Below, piece after piece: positions 56,292 to 64,000 of a DNA stretch of 64,000 nucleotides; positions within the stretch are counted from its first letter, which is position 1, and each line of letters starts with the position of its first letter. A program made the position numbers and the translations under genes. This DNA comes from Liolophura sinensis (taxonomy: Eukaryota > Mollusca > Polyplacophora > Chitonida > Chitonidae): NCBI RefSeq assembly GCF_032854445.1, contig NC_088295.1, positions 95,351,805 to 95,415,804 on the forward strand, in the 5' to 3' direction. The notes under the pieces were generated by a model, which worked only from the letters and a program-made list of their open reading frames with translations, did no database searches and was not told where the DNA came from.

Positions 56292-58375
56292 GTATGTAGA
56301 GTCGTACGTTGTTCTACATCTCTCTCTCTCTGACTATTTCCACTGTATGGGGCAGTTGCCGGTACGTAGAGTCGTACGTTGTCCTACAACTATCTCTGAC
56401 TAATTCCACTGTATGGAGCAGTTGCCGGTACGTAGAGTCGTACATTGTCCTACAACTATCTCTCACTAATTCCACTGTATCGGGCAGTTGCCGGTATGTA
56501 GAGTCGTACGTTGTCCTACAACTCACTCTGACTAATTCCACTGTATGGGGCAGTTGCCGGTACGTAGAGTCGTACATTGTGCTACAACTCTCTCTGACTG
56601 ATTCCACTGTATGGGGCAGTTGCCGGTATGTAGAGTCGTACGTTGTCCTACAACTCTCTCTGACTAATTCCACTGTATGGGGCAGTTGCAGGTACGTAGA
56701 GTCGTACGTTGTGCTACAACTCTCTCTTACTAATTCCACTGTATGGGGCAGTTGCCGGTATGTAGAGTCGTACGTTGTCCTACAACTATCTCTCACTAAT
56801 TCCACTCAATGGGGGAGTTGCCGGTAAGTAGAGTCGTACGTTGTCCTAAAACTCTCTCTGACTAATTCCACTGTATAGAGCAGTTGCCGGTACGTAGAGT
56901 CGTACGTTGTGCTACAACTCTCTCTGACTAATTCCACTGTATGGGGGAGTTGCCGGTATGTAGAGTCGTACGTTGTCCTACAACTATCTCTCACTAATTC
57001 AACTGTATGTGACAGTTGCAGGTACGTAGAGTCGTACGTTGTCCTACAACTATCTCTCACTAATTCCACTGTATGGGGCAGTTGCCGGTATGTAGGCCCC
57101 AGCATTGTCCTACAACTATCTCTGACTAATTCCACTGTATTAGGCAGTTACCAGTATGTAGGCCCCAGCACTGTCCTACAACTATCTCTGACTATTTCCA
57201 CTGTATGGGGCAGTTGCCGGTATGTAGGCCCCAGCACTGTCCTACAACTATCTCTGACTAATTCCACTGTATGGGGCAGTTGCCGGTATGTAGACCCCAG
57301 CACTGTCCTACAACTATCTCTGACTAATTCCACTGTATTAGGCAGTTACCGGTATGTAGGCCCCAGCACTGTCCTACAACTATCTCTGACTATTTCCACT
57401 GTATGGGGCAGTTGCCGGTATGTAGGCCCCAGCACTGTCCTACAACTATCCCTCACTAATTCCACTGTATTAGGCAGTTACCGGTATGTAGGCCCCAGCA
57501 CTGTCCTACAACTATCTCTGACCATTTCCACTGTATGGGGCAGTTGCCGGTATGTAGGCCGCAGCATTGTCCTACAACTATCTCTGACCAATTCCACTGT
57601 ATGGTGCAGTTGCCGGTATGTAGGCCCTAGCACTGTCCTACAACTATCTCTGACTAATTCCACTGTATGGGGCAGTTACCGGTATGTAGGCCCCAGCACT
57701 GTCCTACAACTATCTCTGACTAATTCCACTGTATTAGGCAGTTACCGGTATGTAGGCCCCAGCACTGTCCTACAACTATCTCTGACTAATTCCACTGTAT
57801 TAGGCAGTTACCGGTATGTAGGCCACAGCACTGTCCCACAACTATCTCTGACTAATTCCACTGTATCGGGCAGTTGCCGGTATGTAGAGTCGTACGTTGT
57901 GCTACAACTCTCTCTGACTAATTCCACTGTATGGGACAGTTGCCGGTACGTAGAGTCGTACGTTGTCCTACAACTCTCTCTGACTAATTCTGCCGTATTG
58001 GATAGTTGCCGATATGTAGACCCGTGCGATGTCTTACAACTCACTCCGACTAATTAAAATGTATGTGACAGTTGCCAGTATGTAGACCCGTGCGTTGTCC
58101 TACAACTCTCTGTGGCAATTTATGTTGTATGGGGCAGTTGCCGGTATGTAGACCCGTGCGTTGTCTTACAACTCACTCCGACTAATTCCAATGTATGTGG
58201 CAGTTGCCGGTATGTTGACCCGTTTGTTTTCCTACAACTCTCTGTGGCAATTTATGCTGTATGGGGCAGTTGCCGGTATGTATACCAGCGCGATCTCTTA
58301 CAACTCTCTCCGACTAATTCCAGTGTATGTGGCAGTTGCCGGTATGTACAAGCTTGCGTTGTCCTACAGTAGTTG
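56270..58375. repeat. Intronic minisatellite, 66-bp unit carrying a copied exon end and 5' splice site
   Basis: About 32 units: CTGTATGGGGCAGTTGCCG (the exon 2 end, LYGAVAG) + GTATGTAG (donor) + AGTCGTACGTTGTCCTAC + AACTATCTCTGACTAATTCC + A. Most keep CCG|GTATGT or CCG|GTACGT. Three sequence subtypes occur mostly in blocks: GAGTCGTACGTTGT (56270-57080 and 57880-57990), GCCCCAGCACTGT (57090-57870), ACCCGTGCGTTGT (58010-58240). The period is 22 codons, so one frame is open for 382 codons (56909-58057); it is not the gene's frame and not coding. Confidence 0.96.
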
Positions 58376-58888
58376 CTGGTGTGTTGACTTGTGCATGTAC
58401 GTTGTTGTACAAAGTCTCCGTAGTTGGTTCCTATGTATAAGCTGAATAGCCACCGACATGTGTCGACGCACTGTTTGAAATGAAGTCTCTAGTATGGCAC
58501 GGATGCTCTTAGTTAGACCGACGTGTTTGACTGCGATACTCTTGGCTTATTCTAAAGTACTGAGGAACAATTTAAGGTCTTTTTTAAACTTATTGTAGCC
58601 AAAATTCCTCAACATGCAAATTGTAAAAGGATACTTTCATTCATTCTTCAGAATAAGTCCAATATGGCCGCCAAATTACTTAGAACAGAAGACTTCAAAA
58701 CTGTATTAAAGAAAAAAGTTTGAGAATTTTGCTGCCAAATTTCAAATAGCTGTGAGTTTCTGTGTTTTTACAGGAAACGACAAAAAGTAATTTCAGGATA
58801 GAAGTTTTTAACCGTCGGAGCGGATGAAATAGAATTCCAGGTTTTAACATGACGGTATAATAAAGAGCTCAGTTATCGTGCCAATGTA
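58376..58888. other. SLC16 intron 2, unique part
   Basis: AT-rich, no gene recognised. Followed by a SINE and then the exon 3 acceptor at 59109. Confidence 0.7.
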
Positions 58889-59006
58889 TCTATTTATTTA
58901 TTTGATTGGTGTTTTACGCCGTACTCAAGAATATTTCACTTGTACGACGGCGGCCAGCATTATGGTGGGAGGAAACCGGGCAGAGCCCGGGGGAAACCCA
59001 CGACCG
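58889..59006 (-). mobile_element. SINE (family A), 5'-truncated, in SLC16 intron 2
   Basis: TCTATTTATTTATTTGATTG tail, core to CCGGGGGAAACCCACGACCG. 12-bp target-site duplication CGTGCCAATGTA / CGTGCTAATGTA (58877-58888 and 59007-59018). Low divergence from the family core suggests a young copy. Confidence 0.93.
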
Positions 59007-59109
59007 CGTGCTAATGTAAGGTTGTGATTTAGTAGAGCACGATTGTTACTTGGTGCGAGAAAATACAGCAGTCACTTCCTAATATGCATGTTTTGATGGT
59101 TTCTTTTAG

Positions 59110-59964
59110 GATTTGGGTTCGGCCTCATGTACCTACCCGCCATTGTCATGGTTGGGTATTACTTCGAGGCTAAGAGAGCCTTCGCTACAGGCGTGGCTGT
59201 GTGTGGGTCAGGCATCGGCCTGTTCATGTTCGCACCTCTCACTGAGCTACTTGTTAAAGAATTCAGCTGGAAGGGTGCCCTCTGGATTATATCCGCTCTG
59301 GTCCTGCACGGGGTTGTCTGTGGTGCCGCCTACCGGCCACTTCGGCCAACTATAAGGCTGTCGACAGCAGTGATGGATAACCTTGATGGACATAGTGACC
59401 AACCCCCAACTTTAATACTGCCCAAAATTGTGATAACTCCTGCCAAATCGGACGAATTGTTAATAGAGGGTTCCAGTATTTGGACACAGTCTGAAGCCCG
59501 GGTCTTGCAGGGAAGGACGTTGTCAGAGGAATGTCTGATGAAAGCTGTACATTTTCAGCCATCAGGTCAACAGAACTCATCTGTCGCACCCTCGGGAACT
59601 ACCTGGGTGGGGCGGCTAGCCAAGAGCCAAGACATATCACTGCTGAGCCGTCAGCACAACATCAAACATTCACACAACAGAGAAGCGGAGAGATTGTTCC
59701 GGCCACTAGACAAGAAAGACATTTTCTACAGCGGAAGTATTCCAAATCTGCGGAAACTTCAGCCGGGTAGCAGCGTAGAAGAGCGTAAGGTTACTGTTGG
59801 AGGTAGCGGTTTGACCATTTGCTCTGAGGAAGAAAACGATGGTTCAACAAGGTGGAAATGCTCAGCAGGTGCCACGAAAGTACTGAAGGATATGCTTGAC
59901 TTTTCTCTTATATCAAGCCCAACACTTCTGATCTACTTAATCTCCTGTCTTCTTGTCATGATTG
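59110..59964 (+). CDS. SLC16-family transporter, coding exon 3
   Basis: Residues 135-420. Acceptor TTTCTTTTAG|GA, donor ATTG|GTGAGT, phase 1 both ends. Completes TM4 (GFGFGLMYLPAIVMVGYYF), then KRAFATGVAVCGSGIG (the family's KR..A.G.A..GS..G motif) entering TM5 (about 158-183), TM6 (about 191-211, ALWIISALVLHGVVCGAAY), and a long hydrophilic central loop (about 212-398) rich in Ser, Thr and charge. TM7 begins SSPTLLIYLISCLLVMIG. A central loop of ~185 residues is on the long side, as in the longer-loop SLC16 members. This is the largest exon and contains most cytosolic sequence. Confidence 0.95.
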
Positions 59965-60419
59965 GTGAGTTAACACGCCAGAACTGCCTAAATGTTGCCA
60001 CTAATTCCAGAATTATTATTAAAGCTTAGACTAGGAAACCCCTACAGGTGTTGGCATGGCTGTAAAGCTCCTTAATGCTCCTCCACAAAGTAGGTAATGG
60101 CTTCTCTAAAGGGATGGGCTTATTCTCGCAGTAGGCCCTATCTATTTTAAACTGACATCGATGAAAAGTTTTTTTTCCAGTTGTATATTCGGTATAATGC
60201 TAGACGTACAGAAAATCATAGACATGTGATGTAACATTTAGAGGTATCAGTATGTGAGTAAGATAACGCTATATATGTATGTGTGCTGGTTTGCTCCCTG
60301 TGACTATGTCCATCGTGACTCCGTTTTTGGTCTGCCTCCCTCAGATTACATGATTATCGAGGATCACATATCTCTACGATATTATATGCTACAGGTAACG
60401 GCATTTCTTTCCTACACAG
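59965..60419. other. SLC16 intron 3
   Basis: 455 bp without a recognised minisatellite, unlike the other introns of the gene. Ends GCATTTCTTTCCTACACAG, a strong acceptor. The upstream alternative GCTACAG|GTAACG would break the phase-1 frame. Confidence 0.8.
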
Positions 60420-60689
60420 GGTTTTTCGTGCCTTTCGCCTACATCCCCGCCTTGGCCATTGAGTTGGGAATTGACAGCACTCGTGCTGCCTTGCTTGTCT
60501 CCATCCTGGGCATTACGAACACCATTGGCCGCATAATTTCCGGGCTGCTGTCTGACCGCTCTTGGGTAGACTGTGTCTTAGTTAACAACACCACCCTCAT
60601 ATTCGGCGGCCTCATCACCATAGCTGTGCCTTTCCTTTCCACCTTTCTCCACTTGGCAATTTACGCGGCTTTATACGGCCTCTCCATAT
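60420..60689 (+). CDS. SLC16-family transporter, coding exon 4
   Basis: Residues 420-510. Starts G|GG TTT TTC (GFFVPFAYIPALAI, rest of TM7), then TM8 (about 441-463) with ITNTIGRIISGLLSD: Arg457 and Asp465 match the conserved TM8 region, while Asn453 stands where the proton-linked carriers have Asp, hinting at an orphan-type or non-proton mechanism (inference). TM9 is TLIFGGLITIAVPFLSTFL (about 478-496) and YAALYGLSI opens TM10. Donor CATAT|GTAGGT, phase 1. An alternative donor four bases downstream (TGTAG|GTATTA) would lose the frame. Confidence 0.93.
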
Positions 60690-60744
60690 GTAGGTATTAA
60701 GGCTTACAAATGGAACAAGTAGCCTACTGTAAACTGAAAATACT

Positions 60745-61690
60745 GTATTCTCTGTAGAATACTGCACATTGGAAATACTGTAAACAATTTAGCATGGTGT
60801 ACACTAAATATATTGTATACTGTGTAGCATACTGTATACTGTGTAGCATACCTTATACTGTGTAGCTTACTGTATACTGTATAGCATAGTTTAGAGTAGA
60901 AATGTTGTACTGTAGACTGAAAACAGCGCATACTGTGAAGTATACTGTAGACTGGAATTACTTTATACCGAGTACATGTTGCAAACCGTAGACAAGATGT
61001 AGTGTAGACTATTTAGCACTGTGTATCATACAGTAGTCAGGCAATACTGTAGAAAGTGTTGTAGCAGGAAAATGTAGACAAAAAGAATGTTACACTGAAA
61101 TACTTTCAACATAAACTCTGCAAGATATGAAGGCTGTGGATAGAAAAGAACTGAGGCCAGATACATACGGTAGACAGCAATTTGCTATAGATAGAAAAGG
61201 ACTGTTGGCAGAAATGTAAGTTATGCAGGAATGTACTGTGGATAGAAAGGACTGTTGACAGAAATATACTGTAGGCAGCATTATGATGTGGACAGAAAAG
61301 GACTGTGGGCAGAAATATACTTTAGGCAGGAATGTACAGTGGACAGAAAGGACTGTTAGTAGAAATGTACTGTAAACAGGAAGGTACTGTGGATATAAAG
61401 GGCTGTTGACAGAAATATTCTGTAGGCAGCACTATGATGTGGACAGAAAAGGACTGTCGGCAGAAATATAATTTAGGCAGGAATGTACAGTGGACAGAAA
61501 GGACTGTGAGTAGAAATGTACTGTAAACAGGAAGGTACTGTGGAGAGAAAAGGACTGTGGGAGGAAATATACTGTAGGCAGCATTATGATGTGGACAGAA
61601 AAGGACTGTCGGCAGGAAGGTACTTCCAAACTAGAATATACTTTAGAGCGGAAAATGGTGTAGGCAGATAAATAATGTATTCAGTAATAT
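60745..61690. repeat. Degenerate intronic repeats with ~152-bp higher-order unit
   Basis: First ~20-bp units such as ATACTGTATACTGTGTAGC, then GGACAGAAAAGGACTGTGGG + CAGAAATATACTGTAGGCAG blocks. The word GCAGCATTATGATGTGGACA starts at 61275, 61426 and 61578, a period of 151-152 bp. It lies in SLC16 intron 4. Confidence 0.85.
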
Positions 61691-61984
61691 GCTTTACACA
61701 GGAAATTAGGCGGGAAACTAGTATGGATAGAAATATACTACTAAAATAGCCTAGATGAGAAAATGCAAAGTCAAAACAAAATAGACAGTACAATGCTGTA
61801 GAGAGAATGTCCTTTCATGAAAATCTTATAATATCGACGGATATAACTGACTGACTGATTTCTTGTCCAAGGCCAGGTTTGAACTCGTGCGTGCTTGAGA
61901 TTTTGCACCACTGTACAACTGCCCACTGCCTGTAGGTTGTAAATTTAACGTGAAAATTGTTTCAAATGAAGTATTGATGGAAAT
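61691..61984. other. SLC16 intron 4, non-repetitive part
   Basis: About 290 bp with no feature recognised. Confidence 0.5.
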
Positions 61985-62545
61985 CTGTCCAATTTACAAT
62001 CCATTTATTGACACCTGAAATACCTGTACTGTATTTGACACCGACAACAATATCACATTTGATACCTTAACTAGATCCGACACTTTTTACACATTTGACA
62101 CCTGATCAGACACCTGTGCTACATTTGAAACCTGGGCTATATGTAGATCTCACACCTGAGCTATATTTGTCACCTGAGCTACATGTGTCACAGCTGATTT
62201 TGATCTGATATCTGCCCCTAAGATCACAAAGTCATAGACTTAATCTTAATTTGTGATATCATTCCTGAGCTTATTTTAGAACTTAAGCGCTGGTGTTTAA
62301 GGCCACGAAAAGTATACAACAACTCTTAAGTATTATATAAAAATTACATTTGTCACCTGAGCTAGATTTGGCATCTGTGCTACATCTGACACCTGTGTTA
62401 CATTTGACACCTGAGTTACTGGACCAGACACCTATGCTAGATAAGGCATCTTATCTAGGTGTGACGCAAAACACTTGACACCTGTACTAGATCAGACACC
62501 TGTGTTATTTTGGACATATGAAACAGATCAGACACCTGGGGCCGT
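61985..62545. repeat. Degenerate minisatellite, ~20-bp unit, before exon 5
   Basis: Scattered and tandem ACACCTGTGCTACATTTG and ACACCTGAGCTAGATTTG units, running to within about 40 bp of the exon 5 acceptor. Confidence 0.85.
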
Positions 62546-62583
62546 TAGTAATAACGCTATAAACTTGTTTCTACTGACCACAG

Positions 62584-62709
62584 CTCCCTTCGTATCGCTG
62601 CGCTCTGTCATTCTGGTCGAGCTGCTCGGTTTGGACAAACTGACCACCGCCTTCGGACTGGTCATCTTCTCACAGGGTGTGTCGTCCTACCTCGGCTCCC
62701 CTATTGCAG
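62584..62709 (+). CDS. SLC16-family transporter, coding exon 5 (last in window)
   Basis: Residues 510-552. Acceptor TTCTACTGACCACAG|CT, donor ATTGCAG|GTAAGC, phase 1. Encodes PFVSLRSVILVELLGLDKLT (TM10 and the family's V.LV.LLGL.KL.. motif), then TAFGLVIFSQGVSSYLGSPIAG, the start of TM11 with the conserved G.P.AG. The next exon, expected to give TM11-12 and the cytosolic tail, must lie beyond position 64000. Confidence 0.94.
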
Positions 62710-63189
62710 GTAAGCTCAGTTCTCTGATGATAGGCAGGTCGTGCTAAAGCTCTTCTATAAACGAGGCCAGCTGGCGCGACAAGCAGGTTTGTTTTCAATA
62801 AGGTCTTTAAACACTGAGGCGATCAAAAACCGTACATTTCACGTTAAAAACCTGAATTTGCCCCTCCAACACGTTCCTACGGTGACGTAAATGGAACAAA
62901 CTAGTGCATGTATGAAACATGTTTGACCAATCAATTTTATTATTGTTGTAAACATTCCAAAATGGGAAAGTAAACCTAACCTGTGGAGTCAAGCCGACCA
63001 TCGAGCCGGTTTTCCCCATTTGAGTAAAATTTTATCGTCATTTTCCAACAGGCGCATTCACGATCTATTTGATAACTTAATGTTTGATAACATAACCCGC
63101 AGCATAAACACAGCCAACACATACTTAAAAGTCAGGGAAAATTCAGGAAAACTGAAATTCAGGTGAAATTCAAACTATAAAAAGTGATA
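62710..63189. other. SLC16 intron 5, unique part
   Basis: AT-rich, no feature recognised. The repeat array begins near 63190. Confidence 0.6.
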
Positions 63190-64000
63190 TATTTTACAAT
63201 TTGTTACAGGAGTAGCTATCTGTAATTCGAGTGGCTGACACTGTGATCTGTGTTATAGTTCAGGGTAATCTATCAGCTGTAATTCGGGTGGCTTATACTG
63301 TAATCTGTCTTATAGTTCAGGGTAATCTAACAGCTGTAATCCGGGTAGCTGATATTGTGAACTGGCTTATAGTTCAGGGTAATCTAACGGCTGTAATTCG
63401 GGTGGCTGACACTGTGATCTGTCTTATAGTTCAGGGTAATCTAAAAGTGATCTGTGTTAAAGTTCAGGGTAATCTTACAGCTGTAATTCAGGTGGCTGGT
63501 ACTGTAATCTGTCTGATAGTCCAGGGTAATCTAACAGCTGTATTTCGGGTAGCTGATACTGTGACCTGTCTTATAGTTCAGAGTAATCTAACGGCTGTAA
63601 TTCGGGTGGCTGACACTGACACTTATAGTTCAGGGAAATCTAAAAGCCATCTGTGTTAAAGTTCAGGGTAATCTTACAGCTGTAATTCAGGTGGCTGGTA
63701 CTGTAATCTGTCTGATAGTCCAGGGTAATCTAACAGCTGTATTTCGGGTGGCTAATAATGTGAACTGCTTTACAGTCCAGGATAATCTAACAGCTGTATT
63801 TCGGGTGGCTGATACTGCGATCTGTCTTAGGGTTCAGGGTAATCTAACAGCTGTAATTCGGATGGCTGATACTGCGATCTGTCTTAGGGTTCAGGGTAAT
63901 CTAACAGCTGTAATTCGGGTGGCTAATACTGTTATCTATCTTATTGTTCAGGGTAATCTTAAAGTGATCTGTGTTAAAGTTCAGGGTAATCTAATAGCTG
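63190..64000. repeat. Minisatellite, ~57-bp unit, cut by right edge
   Basis: Monomer GTAATTCGGGTGGCTGACAC + TGTGATCTGTCTTATAGTTC + AGGGTAATCTAACAGCT, at least 14 copies, with shortened variants (TCTAAAAGTGATCTGTGTTAAAG). A 142-codon plus-strand frame is a 19-codon repeat artefact. Located in SLC16 intron 5 and continuing out of the window. Confidence 0.92.

Noticed and set aside
56909-58057. 382-codon open frame on the plus strand
   Set aside because: It is the 22-codon reading of the 66-bp intron array, in a different frame from the SLC16 gene; the minus strand is open too. No start context or domain.
60254-60419. Upstream extension of SLC16 exon 4 (MSKITLYMYVC...)
   Set aside because: It would bypass a strong acceptor at 60419 and break the TM7 continuity with exon 3; it is intron sequence.

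Overview
The window reads as gene-poor nuclear DNA of a lophotrochozoan animal, most likely a mollusc. Three things point there: spliced genes with canonical GT/AG introns; at least twelve copies of a tRNA-headed SINE whose conserved core and AAATA-type tail I associate with molluscan genomes; and non-LTR retrotransposons of I/Nimb-like and CR1/L2/Jockey-like type. There is no prokaryotic organisation (no operons, no ribosome-binding sites). The organism call rests on recognised families, not on a database search.

Layout. 1-4.2 kb: five unrelated minisatellites. 4.2-7.8 kb: unique sequence with two SINEs. 7.8-13.7 kb: three arrays, the largest (49-bp unit, about 3.7 kb) containing a 685-bp higher-order duplication. 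13.7-18.2 kb: unique sequence and two exons, on the minus strand, of an EF-hand protein with an N-terminal membrane segment. 18.2-28.3 kb: a chain of minisatellites (33, 34, 18, 14, 54, 56, about 26-32 and 36 bp units) with SINE insertions. 28.9-31.8 kb: a 1.4-kb tandem segmental duplication whose 40-bp minisatellite differs in length between the copies. 33.3-44.1 kb: a 68-bp minisatellite split by a 5.6-kb degenerate I/Nimb-like LINE with target-site duplication. 44.1-49.5 kb: further arrays and SINEs. 51.0-52.8 kb: a dead CR1/L2/Jockey-like reverse-transcriptase relic on the minus strand, interrupted by a SINE. 53.0-54.1 kb: a very homogeneous 22 x 50 bp array. 54.6-64.0 kb: five coding exons of an SLC16-family (monocarboxylate-type) transporter on the plus strand, continuing beyond the right edge.

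By my tally about half of the window (roughly 31 of 64 kb) is tandem repeat, in some 30 arrays with unrelated monomers. Most long open frames are reading artefacts of arrays whose period is a multiple of three. The only confident host genes are the SLC16 transporter and the EF-hand fragment. They share no evident pathway.

The most unusual structure is in the second intron of the transporter. A 66-bp unit there, repeated about 32 times, is built from the last bases of coding exon 2 plus its 5' splice site, so the intron carries a long tandem array of donor-site decoys. A similar event, an exon edge caught in or next to a minisatellite, is seen at the EF-hand gene.
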